Shown here piece after piece: positions 44,013-53,006 of a DNA stretch of 64,000 bases (position 1 is its first letter; every line of letters begins with the position of its first letter). The DNA comes from Tsukamurella sp. 1534. Lineage in GTDB: Bacteria; Actinomycetota; Actinomycetes; Mycobacteriales; Mycobacteriaceae. A program made the translations under genes and the position numbers. The stretch lies in contig NZ_HE997627.1 in the NCBI RefSeq assembly GCF_000312385.1, positions 724,019-788,018 on the forward strand, read 5' to 3'. The notes beneath the pieces are model-generated. The model had not been told where the DNA came from, did no database searches, and saw nothing but the letters and a program-made list of their open reading frames with translations.

Positions 44013-45227
44013 GTGTGGTCGGACAGCACGAAGCGGACCCTGCTGGACCTGCGCCGCGAAGCGCCCTCGATCGCCCGCGAGACGATGACCCGGTACGTGG
44101 CCACCTCGACCTACTACGCGACGGACGAGAATCTGCCGGAGCACCTCTTCCGGGAGAGCACCCATTCCATTCGCGTGTTCGTCGAGGTGACCTGCCGCGC
44201 GCTGCTGGGCGAGGACGTCGACGTCGCCGACGCGTTGTCGGACGTCCTCGAGCGCAGCGCCGAACGAGCCGGAGAGGGCCTGCCCGTCGGCGAGTACCTC
44301 CGCTGCTGGCAGACGGCGGTGAGCCTGCTCGACGAACTGCTGCGCCGGCGCGTGCCGGCGACGGATCAGGACGCCGAGCGAGTACGCGCCGACATGCGCG
44401 CCGTGTCCGACGCGGTTCTGCGAGACGCCATCGACTCGTACACGCGCTACGCCACGGCGCTCGCGGCCACCGACAGCGACCGGGACTCGGCCACGATCGA
44501 CGCGCTGTTCGCCGGAACGCCCTCCGACGGCGATCTGGCGGGCGCACCCGAGCAGCCCGTCGTCGTCCTCGCGGACGTCGCCCGGAGCGCGACGGAGGAC
44601 ACCGCCCCCGACGAACGTGCCCGCGCGCTCGCCGCGCGCCGCAAGGCCCGCTCGATCCGCGGCCGGATCGAGCGGGCCGTGACCGGCATGTGGCTCATGG
44701 ACATCCGGGAGCGAACGGCTCGCTTCATCTGCGCGCCGGACGGTACCGACTGGTCCGCGCTCGCCGCCGATCTGCATCGCGCGACCGGCGCCGAGGTCAC
44801 CATGGCCGTGGCTCCCGCACAATCGATCTCGGATCTACCGCGGGCGGCGCGCGACGGTTCCCAGATCCTGGGTGCTGCGCTGCGGATGGGGCTGCGCGGG
44901 TGCGCGGTGGGCATCGAAGACGTGGCCCTGCAGCTCCACCTCGCACATCCCAGCTCCGGCCTGGCGACGCTTCTCGCGCGCTGCGCGCCGCTCATCGAGC
45001 GGCCGGAGCTGGTGGACACGAGCCGTGCGTATCTGCGGTCCGGGATGGACCGCCGGACCACCGCCGACTTCCTCGGCGTGCATCCGAACACCGTCGACAA
45101 CAGGCTCGCCAAGATCCGCACCCTCACGGGGCTGGACGTGCACCGCGCCGACGATCTCCTGACCGTGGCGGTCGCGGTGAATCCGGCCCGGGGATGGTCC
45201 GATCCGGAAGCGCCGACGCGGCTCTGA
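44013..45227 (+). CDS. PucR/CdaR family transcriptional regulator
   Basis: A 404-residue regulator with the PucR C-terminal helix-turn-helix: YLRSGMDRRTTADFLGVHPNTVDNRLAKIRTLTGLDV. The N-terminal half is helical (about 1-160, ETMTRYVATSTYYATDE), with a PucR-type middle domain at about 215-310. Such proteins respond to catabolic substrates and control nearby genes. Being the only regulator in 37212-46571, it is the natural candidate for the island. GTG 44013 has a purine stretch about 12 nt upstream. Confidence 0.85.
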   Translation: MWSDSTKRTLLDLRREAPSIARETMTRYVATSTYYATDENLPEHLFRESTHSIRVFVEVTCRALLGEDVDVADALSDVLERSAERAGEGLPVGEYLRCWQTAVSLLDELLRRRVPATDQDAERVRADMRAVSDAVLRDAIDSYTRYATALAATDSDRDSATIDALFAGTPSDGDLAGAPEQPVVVLADVARSATEDTAPDERARALAARRKARSIRGRIERAVTGMWLMDIRERTARFICAPDGTDWSALAADLHRATGAEVTMAVAPAQSISDLPRAARDGSQILGAALRMGLRGCAVGIEDVALQLHLAHPSSGLATLLARCAPLIERPELVDTSRAYLRSGMDRRTTADFLGVHPNTVDNRLAKIRTLTGLDVHRADDLLTVAVAVNPARGWSDPEAPTRL

Positions 45228-45245
45228 CCGATCCGGATCGATTCG

Positions 45246-46571
45246 TCACGCCCGCCGCAGCGCGGGAACCACGTAGTCGCCGGCGAGCAACGTGCCGGTC
45301 GGCAGGTAGCACCGCATCGTCACCTCGAAGGGGCCCTCGGGTGCGGGCAACCAGTTCGCGGTTCCGTCGGCCGGAGGCGTGGCGGAGATCCGGATCTCCA
45401 GGGAGCCGTCGGCACCACGGACGACGCCCGGCGTCCGATCGCCGATCGAGTAGCGGTCTATCGGATTCTCGACCAGGAAGTTCTCCTCGTCGTACATCGT
45501 GATCGACCAGAATCCGTGCCCGTCGTCGACCGGCGGCAGTTCGTCCGCGGCGAACCTGAGCACGTACTCGTTGCTCCCCACGAGCCGCTCGCCGTCGGCG
45601 TCGTACTTGCTGGTCGGATAGACGGCCTCGTCCGCCGTGACGGCGCCGAGGCCGCGCAGCGCGATGGCCGCCCGGAGAAGGGAGTCGGCTCCGTAGTCGC
45701 CGAGCCTGGTGCTGTAGCTCCACCCCGGCCGTGTCGTCGCGCCGCCGTACGATTCGAGCCAGTCGTGCGCGGCGCCGACAGCGGCGCCCAACATCTCCCG
45801 GGCCACCGGGTCGGTGATCTCGACGCTCGGAACCCGACCGGCGGCGATGCCGAATCCGGCCAACTCCGCGAGGAACTCGGCATCGCGCGCCGGGGGCGGG
45901 TCGGAGGCGAGGACGGCGCACAACTCGTCGAAGTAGCCGAGCCCCGCCTCGCGGACGGTGTGGGGTGACGGTGCCGGACCACTCGGCGGTGCCACGTGGG
46001 GGCCGGTGAGCCGGTAACTCTCCTCGATCGCGGTCGCCGCGGCGAGATCATCCGGTCCGTCCACCAGAGTCCGACCGAGCAGCCAGACGTGAGCGGTCGG
46101 CGACCGCAGTACCGTCGCACCGGACGAGGGCGCACCCTCGTCGCCCGGGCCGACGACGAGGTACTCGCCACCGCCGGACCCCGTCGTGCGGGTGCCGACG
46201 TAGCCGATGGTGTTCGTGTACGCGTCCATCAGCTGGAAGCTGTGATAGCGCTGCACGGGCGGCACGGTCAGGGTGACCGGTCCCGCCGACAGGTCCACCC
46301 ACGCCCAGGAGTAGACGGTGTCGTTGTTGGGCTTGACGATCAGGCGGTCTTCGTGGGTGTAGAGCGCGGCGCTGTGCGAGAACGTGTTCGGTGGAAAGCC
46401 GTCCCGTCTCGTCGGGTCCGTGGCGTAGTCCCGCGTGCGCGCCGTGATCACGGCCGGATACCCCCACAGGTACGCACGGAAGCCGAGCCGTGCCCATCGG
46501 GCCGCCGCATCGGCGGCACCGTCGATGGGATCGCGTCGCGCGTCGCGCGGGGCCGAGTGGTCAACAGTCAT
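45246..46571 (-). CDS. DUF1254/DUF1214 protein, copy 2
   Basis: A 441-residue paralogue of the protein at 42606-43949, with the same motifs: YLWGYPAVITARTRD, LIVKPNNDTVYSWAWVDLSAGP, FWSITMYDEENFLVENPIDRYSIGDRT and NWLPAPEGPFEVTMRCYLPTG. The two are clearly homologous along their whole length but well diverged. No signal peptide. ATG 46571 has AGGAAG upstream. It is convergent with the PucR gene. The upstream stretch 46572-46718 has one GTCACAACG half-site and no gene. Confidence 0.87.
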   Translation of the reverse strand: MTVDHSAPRDARRDPIDGAADAAARWARLGFRAYLWGYPAVITARTRDYATDPTRRDGFPPNTFSHSAALYTHEDRLIVKPNNDTVYSWAWVDLSAGPVTLTVPPVQRYHSFQLMDAYTNTIGYVGTRTTGSGGGEYLVVGPGDEGAPSSGATVLRSPTAHVWLLGRTLVDGPDDLAAATAIEESYRLTGPHVAPPSGPAPSPHTVREAGLGYFDELCAVLASDPPPARDAEFLAELAGFGIAAGRVPSVEITDPVAREMLGAAVGAAHDWLESYGGATTRPGWSYSTRLGDYGADSLLRAAIALRGLGAVTADEAVYPTSKYDADGERLVGSNEYVLRFAADELPPVDDGHGFWSITMYDEENFLVENPIDRYSIGDRTPGVVRGADGSLEIRISATPPADGTANWLPAPEGPFEVTMRCYLPTGTLLAGDYVVPALRRA

Positions 46572-46718
46572 GTGTGCGCTTCCTGTCTTCGATCGGATGC
46601 ACCCACCCTGCCGCGCTGCGCAGGCCGGCAGTAGTGGCGTCCGTCCCAGGCCGGCGCCGGGGACACTGTCGCCGCGTCACAACGCACGGTGCACTCCCCG
46701 TCGTGGCAGGATGTCGCC

Positions 46719-47153
46719 ATGGCGAAGGACGAAGACCGCGTTCGGGACGGCGAAGAATCTCTCGGAGCAGCGGTGCCCGAGGACGCGGCGGACGACGCGC
46801 GGCTCCCGGTCGAGCGCGAGGACCTCGACGGTGCCCTGCCGAGCGGGCCGGCGGACGCCGCCGGGACCAAGCGCGGCGTCGACACCCGCAACGCATACGA
46901 GCAGGTCAAGCACACCCGTTCCGCCGCGCTGTGGACCGGGCTCGTGGGCGGCGCAGTGGTGCTGCTGCTCCTGCTGGTGTTCATCGTGCAGAACCAGCAG
47001 AACACCGAGATCAACCTGATCTTCTGGACCGCGACGCTGCCCCTGGGCGTGTCGCTCCTCATCGCCGCGATCGGCGGGGCGCTCCTCGTCGGCCTGGCGG
47101 GAGCGCTACGGATCGTCCAGCTCCGCCGCGCGGCGAAGAAGTTGCAGGACTGA
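46719..47153 (+). CDS. LapA-like DUF1049 membrane protein
   Basis: A 144-residue protein with an acidic N-terminal half and two transmembrane helices in the C-terminal half. The pattern LVFIVQNQQNTEINLIFWTATLPLGVSLLIAA is the DUF1049 (LapA) signature. The C-terminus is basic (LRRAAKKLQD). ATG 46719 has no clear Shine-Dalgarno; a CAGGAT 6 nt upstream could be a weak -10 element. Function unknown; relatives in Gram-negatives help lipopolysaccharide assembly, which does not apply here. Confidence 0.8.
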   Translation: MAKDEDRVRDGEESLGAAVPEDAADDARLPVEREDLDGALPSGPADAAGTKRGVDTRNAYEQVKHTRSAALWTGLVGGAVVLLLLLVFIVQNQQNTEINLIFWTATLPLGVSLLIAAIGGALLVGLAGALRIVQLRRAAKKLQD

Positions 47154-47211
47154 CTCGACGCGGCGCCGGGCAGTGATGCGCGGCCCCGGGCCGGGGTGAA
47201 ACGATGACCCC

Positions 47212-48468
47212 ATGCGCGCTTGGGTCGTCTGGTCGGTCGGGACTCTCGCCTACGTCGTCGCGATCCTGCAGCGCACATCGTTCGGCGTCTCCAGTACCGA
47301 AGCCGGTGAACGCTTCGGCGCCGCCCCGGCGACGCTCGCGGCTTTCGTGGTGCTCCAGCTCGTGGTCTACGCGGGCATGCAGATCCCGGCGGGCCTGCTG
47401 TTGGACCGCTTCGGTTCGCGCCGGCTGATCGCGAGCGGCGCGCTCCTGATGGCCCTCGGTCAGCTGGCACTCGCGCTGACGGAGTCGCTACCGCTCGCCA
47501 TCGCGGGACGCGTGGCCGTCGGTAGCGGCGACGCCCTGACCTTCGTCTCGGTGCTGCGCCTGGTGCCGGCGTGGTTCCCGGTGCGCCGGATCCCGCTGGT
47601 CACCCAGCTGACGGGTATGACGGGGCAGCTGGGGCAGGTGCTCTCCGCGGTGCCGTTCCTCGCGCTGCTGCAGGGCAGTGGATGGAGCACCGCCTACTCC
47701 GCGGCGGCGGCGCTCGGCCTGTTCGCCACGCTGGCCGTGCTCGCGACGGTCCGCGACGCCCCGCCCGGCCGGACGGCGCCGCACCTCACGGTGAAGGTCT
47801 CGGAGATCCCCGGGATCCTCCGCACCACGTGGATGCACCCCGGCACCCGGCTCGGGTTCTTCACGCACATGGGCACCATGTTCTCCGTGACCGCGTTCAT
47901 GCTGATGTGGGGCGTGCCCTACCTGACGAACGCCCAGGGCCTCTCGTCGGGAACGGCGGGCGGCGTGATCAGCTTCGGCGTGCTGGCGACGCTGGCCTCC
48001 GGCCCCGTCATCGGGTTCCTCACCGGCCGGTTCCCGGTGCGCCGCTCATGGATGGTGATCACCATCATCGTCGCCAGCGCCACCCTCTGGACGATCGTCC
48101 TGGTGCGGGACGAGCCGTCACCGGTGTGGCTACTCACGCTCCTGGTGCTGGTGATCGCCGTCGGCGGCCCCAGTTCCGCGATCGGCTTCGACTACGCCCG
48201 CACGTTCAACACGACGCGCGTGCTCGGCACCGCGCAGGGCATGGTCAACATCGGCGGCTTCCTCGCGAGCCTCCTGCTGATCCAGGCCATGGGCTCCATC
48301 ATGGGCTCCGGCGCCGGCCTGACCTTCGACGGCTTCCGCGCGGCGTGGACGGCCCAGTACCCGCTGTGGGCGATCGCGCTGATCGGCGTCCTCGTCACGC
48401 GACGCAAGGCCCGGCGCCGCGAGGGGATCACGCCGCGACCACTGCGCGAGGCGCTGCGCCGCCGCTGA
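47212..48468 (+). CDS. MFS transporter
   Basis: A 418-residue major facilitator with 12 predicted helices. VVYAGMQIPAGLLLDRFGSRRLIASGALL carries motif A, and GRVAVGSGDALTFVSVLRLVPAWFPVRR lies between helices 4 and 5. TFNTTRVLGTAQGMVNIGGFLASLL is in the second half. The substrate is not evident. It ends 6 nt from the convergent cdsA stop, with no hairpin between. Confidence 0.85.
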   Translation: MRAWVVWSVGTLAYVVAILQRTSFGVSSTEAGERFGAAPATLAAFVVLQLVVYAGMQIPAGLLLDRFGSRRLIASGALLMALGQLALALTESLPLAIAGRVAVGSGDALTFVSVLRLVPAWFPVRRIPLVTQLTGMTGQLGQVLSAVPFLALLQGSGWSTAYSAAAALGLFATLAVLATVRDAPPGRTAPHLTVKVSEIPGILRTTWMHPGTRLGFFTHMGTMFSVTAFMLMWGVPYLTNAQGLSSGTAGGVISFGVLATLASGPVIGFLTGRFPVRRSWMVITIIVASATLWTIVLVRDEPSPVWLLTLLVLVIAVGGPSSAIGFDYARTFNTTRVLGTAQGMVNIGGFLASLLLIQAMGSIMGSGAGLTFDGFRAAWTAQYPLWAIALIGVLVTRRKARRREGITPRPLREALRRR

Positions 48469-48474
48469 CCGGTG

Positions 48475-49383
48475 TCAGGACCCCATGAGGGCGGTGAGCG
48501 CCGCCCAGACCACCACCGCGCTGGGCAGCAGCGAGTCCAGGCGGTCCATGATGCCGCCGTGGCCGGGCAGCAGGGTGCCCATGTCCTTGATGCCGAGGTC
48601 GCGCTTGACCTGGGATTCGAGGAGGTCGCCGAGCGTCGCGGTGATCACGACGACGGGGCCCAGCAGCAGGCCCCAGACGGGATTCACGTCGAGCAGGAAC
48701 TTCAGCACCAGCACGGCGCCGATCGCGCCGGCCACCATCGATCCGGCGAAGCCCTCCCAGGACTTCTTGGGGCTGATGGCGGGCACCATCGGGTGCTTGC
48801 CGAACAGGACGCCCGAGGCGTAGCCGCCGACGTCCGAGCACACGACCAGGATGATCAGCGCCGCGACCCGCTGCGGGCCGCGGTCCTCCGGCAGCACCAG
48901 CATGGCGCCGAACGAGGCGAACAGCGGAATCCAGGCGAGCACGAAGACGGTGGTCGAGATGTCCCGGGTGAACGAGTGCGGTTCCGCGGTGCTCTGATGC
49001 CCCAGGAGGCGCCAGACGGTGGCCACGAGCACCGTGGCGACGAACGCCGCGAGCACCCCCTCGGGGCCGAGCGGCCAGCACAGCCAGATGATGGCCTGGC
49101 CGCCGATGAGCATCGGCCACAGCTCCAGGTTGGTGCCCGACGCGCGGAACCGCTTGACCACCTCCCAGGTGGCGACGGCGACGGCGGCGGCGACGAGCGG
49201 CACCCACAGGTGCGACGCGAACACGAGGATCGCGACGATCATCGCGCCCAGGCTGACGCCGACCGCGATCGCCGCGGGAAGGTTGCGGCCGGCGCTGATC
49301 TTGCGCTTGCCGGACTGCGCATCCCCTGCCGGGGAGTCGGGCGGCGAGGTGTCGGAGCCGACCGACTCGGGTGAATCTGCCAC
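48475..49383 (-). CDS. cdsA: Phosphatidate cytidylyltransferase
   Basis: Makes CDP-diacylglycerol for phospholipid synthesis. The 302 residues have a charged N-terminal tail and about eight helices. The CDS signature is near the C-terminus: SWEGFAGSMVAGAIGAV, LGDLLESQVKRDLGIKDMG and LLPGHGGIMDRLDSLL with the conserved Asp residues. GTG 49383 begins 2 nt after the frr stop, so the pyrH-frr-cdsA order is coupled as in mycobacteria. Confidence 0.95.
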   Translation of the reverse strand: MADSPESVGSDTSPPDSPAGDAQSGKRKISAGRNLPAAIAVGVSLGAMIVAILVFASHLWVPLVAAAVAVATWEVVKRFRASGTNLELWPMLIGGQAIIWLCWPLGPEGVLAAFVATVLVATVWRLLGHQSTAEPHSFTRDISTTVFVLAWIPLFASFGAMLVLPEDRGPQRVAALIILVVCSDVGGYASGVLFGKHPMVPAISPKKSWEGFAGSMVAGAIGAVLVLKFLLDVNPVWGLLLGPVVVITATLGDLLESQVKRDLGIKDMGTLLPGHGGIMDRLDSLLPSAVVVWAALTALMGS

Positions 49384-49385
49384 CG

Positions 49386-49943
49386 CTAGACCTCCATCAG
49401 GTCGGCTTCCTTGTGCTTGACCAGCTCATCGATCTGCGCCGTGTACTTGGCGGTCGTCTTGTCGAGGTCCTTCTCCGCGCGGCTCACCTCGTCCTCGCCG
49501 GCGTCGCCGTCCTTACCGATCTTCGCGAGCTGCTCGTTGGCCTTGCGGCGCACGTTGCGGATGGCGACCTTCGCGTCCTCACCCTTGCCCTTGACCTGCT
49601 TGACCAGGTCCTTGCGGCGCTCCTCGGTGAGCTGCGGGATGCCCACGCGGATCAGCTGGCCGTCGTTGGTGGGGTTGACGCCCAGGTCCGAGTTGCGGAT
49701 CGCGGTCTCGATGTTGCCGAGCTGGTTGGCCTCGTAGGGCTTGATCACCACGAGCCGCGCCTCGGGCGTGGAGATCGAGCTGATCTGCGTGATGGGGGTC
49801 GGCGAGCCGTAGTAGTCCACGACCACCTTGGAGAACATCGCCGGATTGGCGCGGCCGGTGCGGATCGACTGGAAGTCCTCCCGGGCCACCGAGACGGCCT
49901 TCTCCATCTTCTCCTCGGCGTCGAAGAGCGTTTCGTCGATCAC
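49386..49943 (-). CDS. frr: Ribosome recycling factor
   Basis: Splits post-termination ribosomes with EF-G. The 185 residues are the standard length. [20 protein letters not shown] at the start, [24 protein letters not shown] and [18 protein letters not shown] are diagnostic. GTG 49943 has AAAGGA 7 nt upstream; the open frame extends further but without family similarity. It follows pyrH by 52 nt. Confidence 0.96.
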   Translation of the reverse strand: MIDETLFDAEEKMEKAVSVAREDFQSIRTGRANPAMFSKVVVDYYGSPTPITQISSISTPEARLVVIKPYEANQLGNIETAIRNSDLGVNPTNDGQLIRVGIPQLTEERRKDLVKQVKGKGEDAKVAIRNVRRKANEQLAKIGKDGDAGEDEVSRAEKDLDKTTAKYTAQIDELVKHKEADLMEV

Positions 49944-49995
49944 TGCGTCGTCCTTTGCTGAAGTGGGTGGTGTGTCACGAGGAGGCCGTGGGGCC

Positions 49996-50757
49996 TCAGG
50001 GGCGGACCAGGGTGCCGATGTTCTCCCCCGCGACGGCGCGGGCGATGTTCCCCTCCTCCAGGAGATTGAACACCAGCATCGGCATCCTGTTGTCCATGCA
50101 GAGCGAGAAGGCCGTGGCGTCCGCCACTTTGAGGCCCTTCTCCAGCGCCTCGCGGTGGGTGATCTCGGCGAACAGCTTCGCATCGGGATGGGTGCGCGGA
50201 TCGGCGTCGTAGACCCCGTCGACCGCCTTGGCCATGAGGACCACCTCGGCGCCGATCTCGAGTGCGCGCTGCGCGGCGGTGGTGTCGGTGGAGAAGTAGG
50301 GCATGCCCATGCCGGCGCCGAAGATCACGACGCGGCCCTTCTCCAGGTGCCGGCGCGCCCGCAGCGGCAGGTACGGCTCGGCGACCTGCCCCATCGTGAT
50401 CGCCGTCTGCACGCGCGTGTCGATGCCCTCGCGCTGCAGGAAGTCCTGCAGGGCCAGGCAGTTCATCACGGTGCCGAGCATCCCCATGTAGTCCGAGCGG
50501 GCGCGGTCGAGGCCGCGCTGCTGGAGCTCCGCGCCGCGGAAGAAGTTGCCGCCGCCGATCACGACGGCCACCTCGTGCCCGCTGCGCGCGACCTCGGCGA
50601 TCTGCTGCGCAACGGTGCTCACCACGTCGGGGTCGAGGCCCACGCGGCCACCGCCGAACATCTCACCGCCCAGCTTGAGCAGCACACGCTTGTAGCCGTG
50701 CCGCCCCTGGTTCTGCTCCGAGTCCTGATCCTGAAGTCCCTGGGCCACGTCCGTCAC
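49996..50757 (-). CDS. pyrH: Uridylate kinase
   Basis: Phosphorylates UMP to UDP. The 253 residues include an extended N-terminus (about 20 residues). The amino acid kinase fold shows [27 protein letters not shown] and [23 protein letters not shown] 50757 is preceded by TAGGAT at 7 nt (50770-50765), so it is probably the first gene of a pyrH-frr-cdsA transcript. Confidence 0.96.
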   Translation of the reverse strand: MTDVAQGLQDQDSEQNQGRHGYKRVLLKLGGEMFGGGRVGLDPDVVSTVAQQIAEVARSGHEVAVVIGGGNFFRGAELQQRGLDRARSDYMGMLGTVMNCLALQDFLQREGIDTRVQTAITMGQVAEPYLPLRARRHLEKGRVVIFGAGMGMPYFSTDTTAAQRALEIGAEVVLMAKAVDGVYDADPRTHPDAKLFAEITHREALEKGLKVADATAFSLCMDNRMPMLVFNLLEEGNIARAVAGENIGTLVRP

Positions 50758-50764
50758 GGGTCCT

Positions 50765-50770
50765 ATCCTA
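50765..50770 (-). promoter_or_regulatory. -10 element for pyrH
   Basis: TAGGAT on the minus strand, 7 nt before GTG 50757. Confidence 0.5.
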
Positions 50771-51706
50771 TGCGGGCCGCGCGAGTCCTCGGAGCCGGTC
50801 CTCGATCAGGTTGCCCAGAGCCCGCTGCCCGAGCACCGTCGGGTGCAGGCCGAAGGAGTCCGGCCCCTCGCCCTTGATCGTCGCGCCGCGCAGCGCGACG
50901 TACGGATCCGGGCTGCACGCCGGGTGGTCGACGGGCGGGTCGATGTAGATGGCGCCGCGGTCGGCCGCCACCTCCTTCACCATCCGCTGGAGCGCGTCGT
51001 ACCAGGTCCGCCACAGGGGAACGCTCCACTGCGGGATCTCGGCGGCGGCGAGGCACGCGGGGTCCACCTCGCCCTCGGCGGGGAACAGCGGCAGGTAGCC
51101 GACCATGAGCAGCCGCATGTCCGGCGCGCCTGCCTTGCGGATGGCGTCGATGGTGGCCGCGTACTGGGCGCGCACGAAGTTCCACCCCTGGGTACCGGGG
51201 AGGTTGCGCTCGACCTCCTCGCGGCACGCGGCCTCGGTGCGCACGCCGGGGTCGGTGAAACACCGGGTGATCACGCCGCCGAAGCCGAGCGAGTTCGCGC
51301 CGGCGATCACGGTGACGAGGCGGGTGAACGGGCCGACACCGTAGATCTGGGGCGAGCTCTGCGGCTTCCAGGACAGCTGCGTCAGGTCGTCGAGCGAGGC
51401 ACCCGAGCAGGCCCTGTCGGTGAAGGTGTTGGGCTGCAGCCGCTGGGCCAGGACGTGTCCCAGATCGTCGGAGTTGCGGCTGCAGAAGTCGAGGGCGTAC
51501 CGCTTGCTCAGCGATCCCGACGCGGCGTAGCTGTCGCCCATGGAGACGTACTGGCCTCCGCCGGGCAGGTCGGGGATGTAGTTTCTGCCATTCGACTGGT
51601 AATGGATGTACCCGCTACCCCCGCCGATCGCGGTCGAGGCGCCCACCACGAGTGCGACGAGACACACCACGAGCAGGGCGGCGGTCGCACGGAGAGTCCT
51701 GGGCAC
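50768..51706 (-). CDS. Secreted SGNH-family hydrolase (GDSL type)
   Basis: A 312-residue exported hydrolase. The signal peptide [20 protein letters not shown] ends near residue 27. Block I is [13 protein letters not shown] with the nucleophile Ser. Block III-like is [12 protein letters not shown], where the usual GND reads GANS. Block V is [13 protein letters not shown] with the catalytic His. Cys residues (CSRN, CSGAS, CFTD, CREE) suggest disulfides. GTG 51706 follows TAGTGT at 7 nt. Related mycobacterial proteins are lipases or esterases; the substrate here is unknown. Confidence 0.85.
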   Translation of the reverse strand: MPRTLRATAALLVVCLVALVVGASTAIGGGSGYIHYQSNGRNYIPDLPGGGQYVSMGDSYAASGSLSKRYALDFCSRNSDDLGHVLAQRLQPNTFTDRACSGASLDDLTQLSWKPQSSPQIYGVGPFTRLVTVIAGANSLGFGGVITRCFTDPGVRTEAACREEVERNLPGTQGWNFVRAQYAATIDAIRKAGAPDMRLLMVGYLPLFPAEGEVDPACLAAAEIPQWSVPLWRTWYDALQRMVKEVAADRGAIYIDPPVDHPACSPDPYVALRGATIKGEGPDSFGLHPTVLGQRALGNLIEDRLRGLARPA

Positions 51707-51713
51707 CCCGGCG

Positions 51714-51719
51714 ACACTA
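51714..51719 (-). promoter_or_regulatory. -10 element for the SGNH hydrolase gene
   Basis: TAGTGT on the minus strand, 7 nt before GTG 51706; it overlaps the stop region of the AraC gene. Confidence 0.45.
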
Positions 51720-52496
51720 CACAGGGGTGAATTCCCGCTGCCGTCGTGCGAGGTAGGCGGAGGGCGAGAGCCCGAGGAACGCGCGCACCTCGCGACTGAG
51801 GTGCGCCTGGTCGGCGTAGCCGCGGCGGACCGCGACATCGGCGGCCGGCGCGCCGGCCTCCAGTTCGCGACGGGCCGCGTCGAACCGCATGAGGCGGGCG
51901 GCCTGTTTGATGCCCATCCCGAACTCGGCGGTGAACTTCATCGCGAGGTACCGCGCCGACCATCCGGAGCGTTCGGTCAGCTCGGCGACGGTGACGTTCC
52001 CGTCGTGCCGGGCGAGGTGATCCCAGGCCGCGGCGGCGTCGGGCTGGACGGTCCGCTCGGACGTCGCGTGCCGGGACAGCACCCCGGCGGCCACGGCCTC
52101 CCGCTCGTGGGGCGCCGCGGCCGCGACGCGGCCGTGCAGCTCGCGGGCCAGCCGCGGGTGGAGAGCCTCGAGGTCGAGGGCCTCCCCCGCGAGCTCGGCC
52201 GCGGGCATGCCGGTGAGCGCGCGGACGAGGCTGGGCCGCAGGTCCACCTGGACGCCGCGCTGCATCCCGTCGTGGTGCACGAGGTAGGGCGTGGGGTGCA
52301 TGCCCGAGAGGCACAGCCGGAACGTCGTGAGGCCGTCCAGACCGGGCCCCGTGAGGTCGAGGCCGTGCCCCAGGTCGACGATCATCGTGAGGGTCGGCGA
52401 CGGTACGGCGAGGTGGTCCCCCGGGGCGGCGCCGGTGATCTCGTAGGCGACCGCACGGGCGGTGCCCACGGGCGACGCCCCGGGCACGGCGGTCAT
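51717..52496 (-). CDS. AraC family transcriptional regulator
   Basis: A 259-residue regulator with a C-terminal AraC HTH domain: VTVAELTERSGWSARYLAMKF and the second helix-turn-helix in VAVRRGYADQAHLSREVRAFLGLSPSAYLARR. The N-terminal part is a cupin-like sensor (HLAVPSPTLTMIVDLGHGL). ATG 52496 overlaps the VOC stop (ATGA), so sensor and VOC protein are coupled. It probably controls the VOC gene or nearby genes; the ligand is unknown. Confidence 0.87.
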   Translation of the reverse strand: MTAVPGASPVGTARAVAYEITGAAPGDHLAVPSPTLTMIVDLGHGLDLTGPGLDGLTTFRLCLSGMHPTPYLVHHDGMQRGVQVDLRPSLVRALTGMPAAELAGEALDLEALHPRLARELHGRVAAAAPHEREAVAAGVLSRHATSERTVQPDAAAAWDHLARHDGNVTVAELTERSGWSARYLAMKFTAEFGMGIKQAARLMRFDAARRELEAGAPAADVAVRRGYADQAHLSREVRAFLGLSPSAYLARRQREFTPV

Positions 52497-52888
52497 CCCG
52501 CGTAGGTACCGAAACTCCACGAGTTGCCCTCCGGATCGGCGATGCTGAACCCTCGGGACCCATAGTCCTCCTCCCGCATCTCCCGCACCAGGCGGGCACC
52601 CAGGTCCTGCGCGCGGGAGTACACGGCGTCGGGGTCGCCGACCACCACGTAGAGATTGCCGGTGCCGGTCTGCGCGGAGAAGGTCTTGTCCTGCTTGCAG
52701 GCGGAGTGGATCATCACGCGGCCGCCCTCGGGCCACAGCATCTCGGAGTGGACTACCTCGCCCTCCCCGTCGCCCTCGACGAGGACGCCGTCCTCGAAAC
52801 CGAGGCGCCGCAACCAGTCCCGCTGCGCGAGCGGGTCCTGGTAGGTGAGTCCGGGCCAGATGTTCTTGTCAGTGCGTGTCGTGTTCAT
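52493..52888 (-). CDS. VOC superfamily (glyoxalase-like) protein
   Basis: A 131-residue protein of the vicinal oxygen chelate fold. It has WPGLTYQDPLAQRDWLRRLGFE near the start, GNLYVVVGDPDAVYSRAQDLGARLV in the second half and GSRGFSIADPEGNSWSFGTYAG at the end. It is the YycE/PhnB-like type rather than a classic glyoxalase I. ATG 52888 has GGAGG just upstream. It is coupled to the AraC gene. Confidence 0.85.
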   Translation of the reverse strand: MNTTRTDKNIWPGLTYQDPLAQRDWLRRLGFEDGVLVEGDGEGEVVHSEMLWPEGGRVMIHSACKQDKTFSAQTGTGNLYVVVGDPDAVYSRAQDLGARLVREMREEDYGSRGFSIADPEGNSWSFGTYAG

Positions 52889-52955
52889 GCCTCCACGGTC
52901 GCACCGCGGCCGCACCCCGGGCTTGAAGGAATCCGCACCGCGTCCCGAGACACGA

Positions 52956-52997
52956 CGACGGGCCGCCTCCGTGCTCCTGCACGGCGACGGCCCGTCG
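52956..52997. terminator. Terminator of the rpsB-tsf operon
   Basis: Arms 52956-52964 and 52989-52997 pair perfectly (9 bp), with an inner stem CCGTGC/GCACGG. It starts about 10 nt past the tsf stop. Confidence 0.7.
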
Positions 52998-53006
52998 AAG
53001 GGGGTG

